DNA from: Enterococcus sp. 5H
GTDB lineage: Bacteria > Bacillota > Bacilli > Lactobacillales > Enterococcaceae
Assembly (NCBI RefSeq): GCF_028128615.1
Contig: NZ_AMDP01000018.1
Coordinates: forward strand, 124,001-188,000
Length of the DNA: 64,000 bases
Direction: 5' to 3'
The notes below the pieces were generated by a model. The model searched no databases. It saw nothing but the letters and a program-made list of their open reading frames with translations, and was not told where the DNA came from. This document shows, piece by piece, positions 1 through 7,984 of this stretch (position 1 is the stretch's first letter; each line of letters starts with the position of its first letter). The position numbers and the translations under genes were made by a program.

Positions 1-921
1 TTTATCACATATACCATGATGATTGTTATGGCATTTATGATGTTATCAATGGTTTCAATTATTTTACCTCGTGCCAATGTTGCAGCAGGTCGGGTAGAAG
101 AAGTACTTGAAACTGTTCCTACAATTAAAGATCCTGAAAATCCTAAAGACAATCACGATTTCAAAGGTGAAGTGAAATTTGAAGGCGTACAATTCCGTTA
201 TGGAGATGCCGACGAAGATGTGCTGCATCATATTAATTTTGTTGCTAAACCGGGTCAAACCACAGCAATTATTGGTTCGACTGGTTCTGGTAAATCAACG
301 ATTGTAAACTTGATTCCACGTCTTTTTGATGTGACAGGCGGACGAATTACAATTGATGGGATAGATGTTCGAGAAATGACGTTACACAAATTACATGAAA
401 TTATGGGATTTGTACCGCAAAAAGGTATTTTATTCTCAGGAGATATTGCTTCAAATATCAAATTTGGTGATGCTGACATTTCTGATGAACAAATGAAAAA
501 AGCAGCTGTCATTGCACAAGCTGAGGAATTTATTGACTCAAATGAAAAAGGCTACAGCAGAGAAATTTCTCAAGGCGGAACCAACGTTTCCGGTGGACAA
601 AAACAACGTCTATCAATTGCCCGTGCTTTAGCCAAAAATCCAAAAATCTTAATTTTCGATGACTCATTCTCAGCACTGGATAATAAAACGGATGTAGCTC
701 TACGTAAAGCTTTATCTGAAAATATCAAAGATGCAACCCAAATTATCGTGGCACAAAAGATTTCTACAATTATTCATGCAGATAATATTGTTGTCTTGAA
801 CGAAGGTCGTGTGGTTGCTCAAGGTACACATGAAGCATTGATGGAAACATCGAAAGTCTATCAAGAAATTGCCCAATCACAGTTAAGTAATGCTGAATTA
901 GGCATAGAAGAAGCGGAGTAA
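1..921 (+). CDS. ABC multidrug-type exporter, subunit A (5' truncated)
   Basis: The frame is open from the first base, so this is the C-terminal part of a half-transporter whose membrane domain lies mostly upstream. The visible 301+ residues hold the end of the last membrane helix and a complete nucleotide-binding domain: Walker A GSTGSGKST, signature VSGGQKQR, Walker B ILIFDD. The residue after the Walker B aspartate is Asp, not the catalytic Glu, so this site is probably degenerate. That fits the non-catalytic partner of heterodimeric exporters such as LmrCD or BmrCD. The partner gene starts 16 bp downstream after a strong AAGGAGG. The substrate cannot be read from sequence; drugs or lipids are usual for the family. 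Confidence 0.88.
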   Translation, partial: FITYTMMIVMAFMMLSMVSIILPRANVAAGRVEEVLETVPTIKDPENPKDNHDFKGEVKFEGVQFRYGDADEDVLHHINFVAKPGQTTAIIGSTGSGKSTIVNLIPRLFDVTGGRITIDGIDVREMTLHKLHEIMGFVPQKGILFSGDIASNIKFGDADISDEQMKKAAVIAQAEEFIDSNEKGYSREISQGGTNVSGGQKQRLSIARALAKNPKILIFDDSFSALDNKTDVALRKALSENIKDATQIIVAQKISTIIHADNIVVLNEGRVVAQGTHEALMETSKVYQEIAQSQLSNAELGIEEAE

Positions 922-936
922 GGAGGAGCGAATATA

Positions 937-2775
937 ATGGCAGAACAAAAACAAAATCGCCCTCGTGGCGGCGGCCCTGGACAAATAGCGCCAGTGGAAA
1001 AAGCCAAAGACTTTAAAGGAACCATCAAAAAATTAGTTTCTTATCTTGGTGCATATAAAATTCCTGTTTTCTTTGTAATGATTTTTGCAATTGCCTCAAC
1101 GGTATTTAATATTTGGGGACCAAAAATCTTATCAACAGCTATTACAGAGCTATTTAATGGTTTAATCAAGAAATATCAAGGAACTGGCGGTATTGACTTT
1201 GAAAAAATCGGCGGTATCCTACTCTTTATGCTGGGACTGTACCTTGTAGCTTCTCTTTTCGGAATTATGCAAGGTTGGATCATGTCAACAATTTCTCAAA
1301 AAATTACGTATCGTATGCGTAAAGAAATTTCAGAAAAAATCAATCGGATGCCAATGAACTATTTTGAAAGCCGTACGACCGGTGAAGTCTTATCAAGAAT
1401 CACGAATGATGTAGATACACTTGGTCAATCGTTAAATCAATCACTTACACAGTTAATCACATCAACATTTACGATTATCGGTGTTATTGTAATGATGCTG
1501 TCGATTTCAGTGAAAATGACAGGTATTGCGATTTTGATTGTCCCAATTTCATTTATATTGATTATGATTGTCGTAAAAAATTCTCAAAAATACTTTAAAA
1601 CTCAACAAGAATATCTTGGTGTTATTAATGGTAAAGTTGAAGAAACAATCGGCGGTTATAACATTGTTCGTTTGTTTAACGATGAAGAAAATTCTCTTAA
1701 CGAATTTAAAGAACAAAATGATGTTTTATTTAAATCAGCATGGAAATCTCAATTTCTTTCAGGTTTAATGCAGCCAATCATGAACTTTGTCGGGAATTTA
1801 GGTTATGTTGCAGTTGCAATTTTTGGTGGGATCATGGCGTATAATGGTTCAATCACAGTTGGGGATATTCAAGCATTTATCCAATATGTGCGTAATTTAA
1901 CTCAGCCGATTTCTCAATTAGCTCAAGTCTCAAATATGTTGCAATCAATGGCAGCGGCTGCTGAACGTGTCTTTGAATTCCTTGGTGAAGAGGAAGAAGA
2001 CCAAACAGTTGAAAATCCAGTGAAAATTGATAAAGCAAAAGGAATGGTTGATTTTGAACATGTTCATTTCGGCTATACACCTGATAAAATTATTATCAAT
2101 GACTTCAGTTCTCACGTCGATCCAGGTCAAATGGTAGCAATTGTTGGCCCAACAGGTGCAGGTAAAACTACGATGGTTAAATTGCTTATGCGTTTTTATG
2201 ACGTGAATTCTGGAGCAATCAAAATCGATGGCTATGACATCAAAGATTTCAATCGTGCGGATCTTCGTAAAAATATCGGGATGGTTCTTCAAGATACATG
2301 GCTATTTAAGGGAACCATTATGGAAAACTTACGTTATGGCCGTTTAGATGCAACGGATGAAGAAGTTTATGAAGCTGCGAAAGCCGCTCACGTTCATCAC
2401 TTTATCCAAACACTACCTGGCGGTTATAATATGGAATTAAATGAAGAATCATCAAACATTTCTCAAGGTCAAAAACAATTGCTGACAATTGCTCGTGCAA
2501 TTTTAGCTGATAAACCGATTTTGATTTTGGATGAAGCAACATCTTCAGTTGATACAAGAACAGAAGGCTTGATCCAAGAAGCGATGAACAACTTAATGTC
2601 TGGTAGAACTTCTTTCGTAATTGCTCACCGTCTATCTACAATTAAAGATGCAGATAAAATTCTTTATATGCAAGATGGCGATATTAAAGAGCAAGGAACA
2701 CATGAAGAATTACTTGCTGAAGGTGGCTACTATGCATCCCTTTATAACTCACAGTTTGAAGAGTTAACTGAGTAA
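937..2775 (+). CDS. ABC multidrug-type exporter, subunit B
   Basis: Full-length half-transporter of 612 aa. After a basic N-terminal tail (about 1-35) come six membrane helices (about 40-330) and an ATPase domain with Walker A GPTGAGKTT, signature ISQGQKQ, Walker B ILILDEATSS with the catalytic Glu, and the switch His in IAHRLST. The signature departs from LSGGQ. Together with the Asp in the Walker B of the upstream subunit, this builds one consensus and one degenerate ATP site, as in TM287/288-type exporters. It is translated from a good RBS (AAGGAGGAGCG) directly behind subunit A, so the two form an operon. Family assignment is firm; substrate is unknown. Confidence 0.93.
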   Translation: MAEQKQNRPRGGGPGQIAPVEKAKDFKGTIKKLVSYLGAYKIPVFFVMIFAIASTVFNIWGPKILSTAITELFNGLIKKYQGTGGIDFEKIGGILLFMLGLYLVASLFGIMQGWIMSTISQKITYRMRKEISEKINRMPMNYFESRTTGEVLSRITNDVDTLGQSLNQSLTQLITSTFTIIGVIVMMLSISVKMTGIAILIVPISFILIMIVVKNSQKYFKTQQEYLGVINGKVEETIGGYNIVRLFNDEENSLNEFKEQNDVLFKSAWKSQFLSGLMQPIMNFVGNLGYVAVAIFGGIMAYNGSITVGDIQAFIQYVRNLTQPISQLAQVSNMLQSMAAAAERVFEFLGEEEEDQTVENPVKIDKAKGMVDFEHVHFGYTPDKIIINDFSSHVDPGQMVAIVGPTGAGKTTMVKLLMRFYDVNSGAIKIDGYDIKDFNRADLRKNIGMVLQDTWLFKGTIMENLRYGRLDATDEEVYEAAKAAHVHHFIQTLPGGYNMELNEESSNISQGQKQLLTIARAILADKPILILDEATSSVDTRTEGLIQEAMNNLMSGRTSFVIAHRLSTIKDADKILYMQDGDIKEQGTHEELLAEGGYYASLYNSQFEELTE

Positions 2776-2796
2776 ATCTAATGAAATAACATAAAT

Positions 2797-2843
2797 AAAA
2801 AATAGGAGTACTCAACTTTATGTTGCTAGTATTCCTATTTTTA
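2797..2843 (+). terminator. Rho-independent terminator of the ABC operon
   Basis: An imperfect inverted repeat (AAATAGGAGTACTCAAC against GTTGCTAGTATTCCTATTT) with a short TTTA loop region is followed by a T-rich tail, 22 bp after the stop codon of subunit B. Confidence 0.8.
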
Positions 2844-2921
2844 TTTATACAATATATATCCTGTATATAATTGAAATAGTCTTGTTTAAATTTAAGAAAC
2901 ACTAAAGAGTGATAAAAAAAC

Positions 2922-2950
2922 TTGAAAATAAGTCGATCATAAGGTACTAT
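2922..2950 (+). promoter_or_regulatory. Promoter of the first M-box transcript
   Basis: TTGAAA, 17-bp spacer, TACTAT. It lies about 25 bp ahead of the M-box core and directly downstream of the ABC operon terminator, so the riboswitch RNA has its own promoter. Confidence 0.6.
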
Positions 2951-2975
2951 TTACAAAAATAAATAATTAAATAAC

Positions 2976-3126
2976 CTTGTTAGGTGAGGCTCCTATACAA
3001 ACACAGGCTATTGCGCAGAAACGTCGAAAGACGCCAATGTGTAAAACAGGAATTGTCGAATTAAGGCTTTTCATAAAATAGCTAAGAATGCTTCTTTACG
3101 TTGTATAGTGCTAAAACTCAGACGAT
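2976..3126 (+). promoter_or_regulatory. M-box (ykoK-type) Mg2+ riboswitch, copy 1
   Basis: The conserved M-box core is readable: GTTAGGTGAGGCTCCTATAC at the 5' side, the AGACGCCAAT segment in the middle, and GTTGTATAGTGCTAAAACTC at the 3' side. It is strongly similar to the second copy at 43649-43806, which precedes mgtC/mgtA. Where copy 2 pairs TGCCCA with TGGGTA, copy 1 has GCGCA and TGTGT, which still pair, so the fold looks maintained. The next gene is a PAP2-LCP fusion, not an Mg2+ transporter, which is unusual for this class. Confidence 0.88.
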
Positions 3127-3139
3127 GAGATTGATTGGT

Positions 3140-3177
3140 AGTCAAACGTCTTAGGAAAAAATGTTTGGCTTTTTTCT
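3140..3177 (+). terminator. Terminator of M-box copy 1 expression platform
   Basis: AGTCAAACGT pairs with ATGTTTGGCT, followed by TTTTTTCTTTT. CTCAGACG at 3117-3124, at the 3' end of the M-box, can pair with CGTCTTAG at 3147-3154 inside this hairpin with one mismatch. That gives a plausible antiterminator: Mg2+ would favour M-box folding and therefore termination. Confidence 0.7.
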
Positions 3178-3268
3178 TTTGGTAAGTAGTAATCTAGTTA
3201 TCAAATGTATAACGTCTTTGTACCTGTTTGGTTTTATTTGAGTGCGGTTTTGATGTATGTTTAAGTAG

Positions 3269-3318
3269 CTGGCGGAAACTTCACTCTTGTTTTTAAGAGT
3301 AGTTTCGTCAGTTTTTTT
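3269..3318 (+). terminator. Second strong terminator-like hairpin before the PAP2-LCP gene
   Basis: CTGGCGGAAACTTCACTCTT pairs imperfectly with AAGAGTAGTTTCGTCAG around a GTTTTT loop and is followed by seven T. It ends 35 bp before the start codon at 3353. Either a second attenuation point lies inside the leader, or it ends a short transcript and the gene uses another promoter in 3180-3265, where I found no convincing one. Confidence 0.6.
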
Positions 3319-3352
3319 AGTTATCGAATTTAAGAATGAAGGGATTTATAAA

Positions 3353-4930
3353 ATGAACAGATCGTATGAGAAAAAGTTAGCTCCGACTATTATAAGCTTA
3401 TTACTCTTTTTAGGAATAACGTTTTTGGTTGTCACAAATTATAGTTGGTTTAATGCATTAGACAGCTCGATTTATCACGTCCACTGGGAACCAAACGAAA
3501 CGCTGACAAATATCATTAATTTGTTTGCAAAAACTGCAACGATTGTCCCAATTTTTCTAGTAAGTTTAGTTGTATCATTTATTCTTTGGCGAAAAAATGA
3601 TAAATTACTGGCTTTTTGGCTTAGTTCTAACGTATTGGCTGTTAGCTTTATCGGCTATGTGCTAAAACACATAGTAGCTAGAACCAGACCTGATGTGGGG
3701 CAATTGGCTGAAAGAACTTCGTATAGTTTTCCGAGCGGGCATTCACTTTTAGCGATGTGTTTGGTTTGTTCAATTTTTATTGCCTTACAAACTATCAATC
3801 CTAATAAGTTTAAAGGACTTAAAATTGCACTAATTGTTTATGTCATCTTGATTGGTGTCACACGAATTTTTCTAAGAGTTCATTATCCAAGTGATGTACT
3901 CGGCGGATTTTTATTAAGTTATACATGGGTAAATCTTTCATATATTTGCTTGCAAAAAATGTTTCTTAACAGAAAATTTTCAAGTCCGAGTTCAAAGAAA
4001 AAATTTATTCAAACCTTGATTCTAAGCGGTTTGTTTTTAGTACTGATGGTTGTAACGGCGGCATCTGTATATGGAGCTAGTGTTTATAAAAATGTCCAAA
4101 AAACGGCAGATAAAATGTACCAGCCATTAAATAGAGAGACTAAATCTGTAAAATTAGAAGAACATGAACCAGTTAGCTTCTTATTGTTGGGAATTGCTAA
4201 TGACTCGAAACGACAAACAGATTATCGAGCGAATACGATTATGGTTGTAACAGTAAACGATCAACTAAAACAGACAACCTTAACCAGTATTCCGCGAGAT
4301 GCTTATGTAGAAATTGTCGGAAAAGAAGGTTTGTACGATAAAATTAATCATGCTCATTCTTACGGCGGAGAAGAGATGATTATTGATACGGTTGAAAAAT
4401 ATTTGGATATCCCGATTAATCATTATTTTGTGATTAATATGGATGGATTATCTGCTTTAGGTGACGCTGTTGGAGGCGTGACTGTGAATAATGATTTTGC
4501 ATTTGATGCAGAAGGAATACATTATCCTCAAGGTGAACAACATCTTAATGGTTGGGAAACGTTGCAGTATGCACGCATGCGCTACGAAGATCCAGACGGA
4601 GATTATGGTAGACAAAAAAGACAACGCGAAGTAACTGAGCAGCTGGTAAAAGAATTAATGTCAATTAAAAGTGTTTTCCGCTACCAAGAGTTGTTAAATG
4701 TTATTGGTGAAAATGGTCAAACTGACATGACCCTAGATCAAATGATCTTACTAATGACAAACTACCAAAAAGCTCTGGAAAATATTGAAAGTCGTCAAGT
4801 TCAAGGTGAAGATTTTACTGGAGACGGATATACTGGGGAAGAAGGAATTTCTTATCAAAGTATTCCCGAAGAAGAACGACTTAAAACTATCACTGAATTA
4901 AAAGAGCAACTAGATTTAAATAAGCAATAG
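3353..4930 (+). CDS. PAP2 phosphatase-LCP (LytR-CpsA-Psr) fusion membrane protein
   Basis: The 525-aa protein starts at ATG 3353, after AATGAAGGGA; an in-frame start further upstream would lie inside the terminator stem. Residues about 1-205 are a multi-helix PAP2 domain with all three phosphatase motifs (KHIVARTRP, SFPSGHS, RVHYPSD). A further membrane helix (about 220-245) leads to an extracellular LCP domain, with RANTIMVVTV, SIPRDAY, and the Arg-rich ARMRYEDP and GDYGRQKRQ motifs that bind the polyprenyl pyrophosphate. LCP enzymes attach teichoic acids or polysaccharides to peptidoglycan; PAP2 enzymes dephosphorylate undecaprenyl pyrophosphate. The fusion would place glycopolymer ligation and carrier-lipid recycling in one protein (inference). 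It stands alone behind an M-box leader. Confidence 0.92.
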   Translation: MNRSYEKKLAPTIISLLLFLGITFLVVTNYSWFNALDSSIYHVHWEPNETLTNIINLFAKTATIVPIFLVSLVVSFILWRKNDKLLAFWLSSNVLAVSFIGYVLKHIVARTRPDVGQLAERTSYSFPSGHSLLAMCLVCSIFIALQTINPNKFKGLKIALIVYVILIGVTRIFLRVHYPSDVLGGFLLSYTWVNLSYICLQKMFLNRKFSSPSSKKKFIQTLILSGLFLVLMVVTAASVYGASVYKNVQKTADKMYQPLNRETKSVKLEEHEPVSFLLLGIANDSKRQTDYRANTIMVVTVNDQLKQTTLTSIPRDAYVEIVGKEGLYDKINHAHSYGGEEMIIDTVEKYLDIPINHYFVINMDGLSALGDAVGGVTVNNDFAFDAEGIHYPQGEQHLNGWETLQYARMRYEDPDGDYGRQKRQREVTEQLVKELMSIKSVFRYQELLNVIGENGQTDMTLDQMILLMTNYQKALENIESRQVQGEDFTGDGYTGEEGISYQSIPEEERLKTITELKEQLDLNKQ

Positions 4931-4936
4931 CAAAAG

Positions 4937-4982
4937 AAAAACACTTGGAAGGCTTTTAAATTAGCGTTTCAAGTGTTTTTTT
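4937..4982 (+). terminator. Terminator after the PAP2-LCP gene
   Basis: AAAACACTTG and CAAGTGTTTT form a perfect stem around a loop of about 20 nt and run into seven T. Confidence 0.85.
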
Positions 4983-5202
4983 GGATAAAAACTTTCAATG
5001 AAATCATCAAAAGTTAACAGCGCCATAACCTTTTTTGTCTAACTGGTTACTTGATAAAATCTAGTATTAGGTTGTACTATTTTTTGTATTTCCATAATCT
5101 TCTTCAGTATAGTAAAAAGAAGCAAGCCCTATTAAACTTACAATTGTCAGATGACTTTGCCTTTTGGTATAATTTGACTCATAGAAGTGGAGGAATGTAA
5201 GT

Positions 5203-6174
5203 ATGATAAAAGTAGCGATTATTGGGTACGGGAACCTAGGGCGCGGCGTTGAGCGTTCAATTAAACAAAATAAAGATATGGAATTAGTAGGGATTTTTAC
5301 ACGAAGATCACCTGAAACAGTTCAAACAGAGGGCGGAGCAGCCTTCACAATGGAAGAACTGTTACCTAAACAAAACGAGATTGATGTTGCCATTTTATGT
5401 GGCGGATCAGCAACAGATCTACCAACCCAAACACCTGAATGGACACGTTTATTTAATACGATTGATAGTTTTGATACACACGCGAAAATTCCGGAACATT
5501 TTGCTAAAGTCGATCAAGTTGCGAAAGAAAATCAAACCACATCGATTATCTCGACAGGTTGGGACCCAGGATTGTTTAGTTTGAATCGGTTATATGCACA
5601 GAGTATCTTGCCGGTAGGTGAAACAACAACATTTTGGGGTAAAGGTGTTAGCCAAGGACATTCTGATGCATTAAGAAGAATTGCTGGTGTAGTCGATGCT
5701 GTTCAATATACAATTCCGAATAGTGATATTATAGAAAAATTAAAAGCCGGCGAGAAATTAACATTAACAACGCGGGATAAACATTTTAGACAGTGTTTTG
5801 TTGTATTGGATGAGACGGCAGATGCTGAAAAAATTCGTGCAGAAATTGTATCAATGCCGAACTACTTTGCTGATTATGATACAGAAGTGCATTTCATTAC
5901 GCAGGATGAATTAAACGACAACCACAAAGCAATGCCACATGGTGGAACCGTATTGCATACAGGAACAACTCACGAAAATACGCAACAAGTGATTGAATAT
6001 AATTTACAATTAGAAAGTAATCCAGAATTTACTGCTAGTGTATTAGTCGCTTATGCTAGAGCATGCGTTCGTTTAGCTAAAGAAAAACAATTTGGTGCCT
6101 ATACAGTCTTGGATATTGCCCCTAAATATCTATCAGATCGTTCCGATGAAGAATTAAGAAAAGAATTGTTGTAA
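5203..6174 (+). CDS. ddh: meso-Diaminopimelate D-dehydrogenase
   Basis: The 323-aa protein begins with a Rossmann fold (VAIIGYGNLGRGV) and carries the Ddh signature STGWDPGLFS around residue 115. Length and layout match the NADP-dependent enzyme that reductively aminates tetrahydrodipicolinate to meso-DAP, a one-step branch of lysine synthesis (EC 1.4.1.16). GTGGAGG sits 8 nt before the ATG. It has its own 5' region and no functional neighbour; a marR gene follows about 100 bp later. In a genus whose peptidoglycan normally carries Lys, its role would be lysine supply or D-amino-acid metabolism rather than DAP crosslinks (inference). Confidence 0.9.
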   Translation: MIKVAIIGYGNLGRGVERSIKQNKDMELVGIFTRRSPETVQTEGGAAFTMEELLPKQNEIDVAILCGGSATDLPTQTPEWTRLFNTIDSFDTHAKIPEHFAKVDQVAKENQTTSIISTGWDPGLFSLNRLYAQSILPVGETTTFWGKGVSQGHSDALRRIAGVVDAVQYTIPNSDIIEKLKAGEKLTLTTRDKHFRQCFVVLDETADAEKIRAEIVSMPNYFADYDTEVHFITQDELNDNHKAMPHGGTVLHTGTTHENTQQVIEYNLQLESNPEFTASVLVAYARACVRLAKEKQFGAYTVLDIAPKYLSDRSDEELRKELL

Positions 6175-6279
6175 AAAATTTATCATTAAATAAGCATTCC
6201 AGATAAAAATTTTGACTTTTAAACTAAAATCACTCAAAATGAAGTTAATGGAAGATTACCATGAGTGGGGATGAGTCAA

Positions 6280-6657
6280 ATGAATGAGCCGCTTATTTCA
6301 CGCTGGCTGGATGTTACAAAAAAACAAGCAATGCTTGAAAAAGCGTTGGAAGATATGCTAAAGAAAAAAAGTCAGCTTTCAGCTAGTGAATATTATGCAT
6401 TATACTATCTTAGTCAAAATGGTCAAAGCATGCGGCTAAATGATTTAGGCAATTGTTTAAGCTTAAGTCAAAGTGCTTTGTCTAGATTAAGTAAGCGATT
6501 AGAAGAAAAAGAACCACCGTTAATCGGAAGAAAAACTTGTTCGGATGATAAGCGGGGAATTTATGTAGGTTTGACAGAGGCAGGAAAAAAAGAACTGCGC
6601 TCTGTTCAGCAAGATGTAGCAGCTATTTTGGAAGAATATTTTAAATCTGAAGACTAA
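6280..6657 (+). CDS. MarR-family transcriptional regulator
   Basis: About 125 aa with the winged-helix MarR fold: a recognition-helix region (MRLNDLGNCLSLSQSALSRL, residues about 50-70) and a wing with DDKRGIYVGLTEAG. I chose ATG 6280 because GTGGGG lies 9 nt upstream; in-frame starts at 6265 (GTG) and 6271 (ATG) have the RBS too close. The oxidoreductase gene follows about 80 bp later with a perfect palindrome between its -10 and RBS, so this protein is the obvious candidate repressor of that gene. Effector unknown. Confidence 0.88.
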   Translation: MNEPLISRWLDVTKKQAMLEKALEDMLKKKSQLSASEYYALYYLSQNGQSMRLNDLGNCLSLSQSALSRLSKRLEEKEPPLIGRKTCSDDKRGIYVGLTEAGKKELRSVQQDVAAILEEYFKSED

Positions 6658-6684
6658 TTAATTGTTTTTTAGTCTTCTTTTTTG
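6649..6684 (+). terminator. Terminator overlapping the end of the marR gene
   Basis: GAAGACTAA (which contains the stop codon) pairs perfectly with TTAGTCTTC across 11 nt and is followed by TTTTTT. It separates marR from the next promoter. Confidence 0.8.
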
Positions 6685-6689
6685 TATGA

Positions 6690-6715
6690 TATAATAAATG
6701 CATGTGCATGCATTT
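6690..6715 (+). promoter_or_regulatory. -10 box and MarR-type palindromic operator
   Basis: TATAAT at 6690-6695 is followed at once by AAATGCATGTGCATGCATTT (6696-6715), a perfect 9-bp inverted repeat with a TG spacer. A repressor bound here would cover the transcription start of the oxidoreductase gene. The -35 is poor. Size and position suit a MarR dimer, most simply the product of the adjacent gene. Confidence 0.7.
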
Positions 6716-6738
6716 AAAATGTGAGGAGGTTTTTATCA

Positions 6739-7842
6739 ATGGTTAAACCAGAGTCAACTTTTACATTCAAACGAGGATTAGAATTAAAAAATAGAATCGT
6801 TATAGCACCAATGACAACAAAAATGTCATTTTATGATGGTGTGGTAACAACGGATGAGCTTGAGTATTATGCGTTGCGTTCAGGAGAAGTTGGGGCTTTT
6901 ATCACAGCTGCTGCCAATGTTCATGAAGGTGGAAAAGGCTGGGATGGAGAACTAGGTGTTTATGATGATCGTTTTATTCCTGGATTAGCAAAATTAGCTG
7001 CAACAATCAAAAAAAATCATACGAAAGCGATTCTGCAAATTTTTCATGGCGGACGGATGACTGATTCCAAAGTTCTGCAAGGTCTTCAACCAGTTGCACC
7101 GAGTGCCGTTGCAGCGGAAAGACCAGATGCACAAGTACCACGAGAATTAACTGAGGCTGAAATTTATGAGATTTTAGATGGTTTTAACCAAGCAACAAAA
7201 CGAGCTATTCAAGCAGGTTTTGATGGTGTGGAAATTCACGGAGCAAATACATATTTGATCCAACAATTTTTCTCACCTCATTCAAATCGTCGAACAGACG
7301 CTTGGGGTGGTACTTTGGAAAAACGCTACAAATTTATTAATGAATTAGTTGATGGTGTGACTAAGGTAGTTGATGAATCTGGCGTAAAAGATTTTATTGT
7401 GGGCTATCGTTTTTCGCCAGAAGAATATGAAAATCCTGGAATACGTTTAGAAGATACTCTTTATTTAGTCAATCAGCTAGCTGAAAAACCATTGGACTAC
7501 CTTCACTTATCGTTGAACGATTATACTAGAGTTTCAGTTAGTGAAAATTATCAAGAACAACCGATTATCAATTATGTTAAGGATACAATCAATGAACGGT
7601 TGCCTTTAATTGGGGTTGGCAATGTGAGAAGTAAAAAGGATGTTGATACTGTTTTAGAGACAGCCGATCTTGTTGCAGTGGGACGTTCGGTTTTAATTGA
7701 TCCTCAATGGACACAAAAAATTCTAGACGGTCAAGAAGATTTGATTCGTACAAATCTTTCGCATTATGATCGCGAAGAATTGAAAATTAGTAATGGGGTT
7801 TGGGGCTTTTTACAAGGGATGATGCCGGAACGTCTTAAATAA
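6739..7842 (+). CDS. NADH:flavin oxidoreductase, old yellow enzyme family
   Basis: A 367-aa FMN-dependent TIM-barrel enzyme starting at ATG 6739, preceded by GTGAGGAGG; the upstream in-frame GTG 6721 is inside the RBS. Recognisable are KNRIVIAPMTT near the N-terminus, the HGG of QIFHGGRMT, the substrate-binding GVEIHGANTYLIQQFFSPHSN, and the C-terminal phosphate-binding VGNVRS and LVAVGRSVLIDP. Family members reduce activated C=C bonds of electrophiles, nitro compounds or enoates. With a MarR gene upstream and a palindromic operator, it is likely an inducible detoxification enzyme (inference); the natural substrate cannot be named. Confidence 0.92.
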   Translation: MVKPESTFTFKRGLELKNRIVIAPMTTKMSFYDGVVTTDELEYYALRSGEVGAFITAAANVHEGGKGWDGELGVYDDRFIPGLAKLAATIKKNHTKAILQIFHGGRMTDSKVLQGLQPVAPSAVAAERPDAQVPRELTEAEIYEILDGFNQATKRAIQAGFDGVEIHGANTYLIQQFFSPHSNRRTDAWGGTLEKRYKFINELVDGVTKVVDESGVKDFIVGYRFSPEEYENPGIRLEDTLYLVNQLAEKPLDYLHLSLNDYTRVSVSENYQEQPIINYVKDTINERLPLIGVGNVRSKKDVDTVLETADLVAVGRSVLIDPQWTQKILDGQEDLIRTNLSHYDREELKISNGVWGFLQGMMPERLK

Positions 7843-7857
7843 TAGTAGTAGAGATAA

Positions 7858-7908
7858 AAGAACTTCTGAATGAATCGTTTTGCGGTTTATTATTCAGAAG
7901 TTTTTTAT
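7858..7908 (+). terminator. Terminator after the oxidoreductase
   Basis: AACTTCTGAAT and ATTCAGAAGTT form a perfect 11-bp stem with a T6 tail. Confidence 0.85.
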
Positions 7909-7984
7909 GGTAGTCTCTTATATTTGTCATTCCTCTAGCATGTTCATATAATAGCTTTATAAACAAAAGAAAAGAGGAGTCAAA

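Noticed and set aside
3287-3352. Longer N-terminus for the PAP2-LCP protein
   Set aside because: Lies inside a terminator stem; ATG 3353 has an RBS and starts the usual short cytoplasmic tail.
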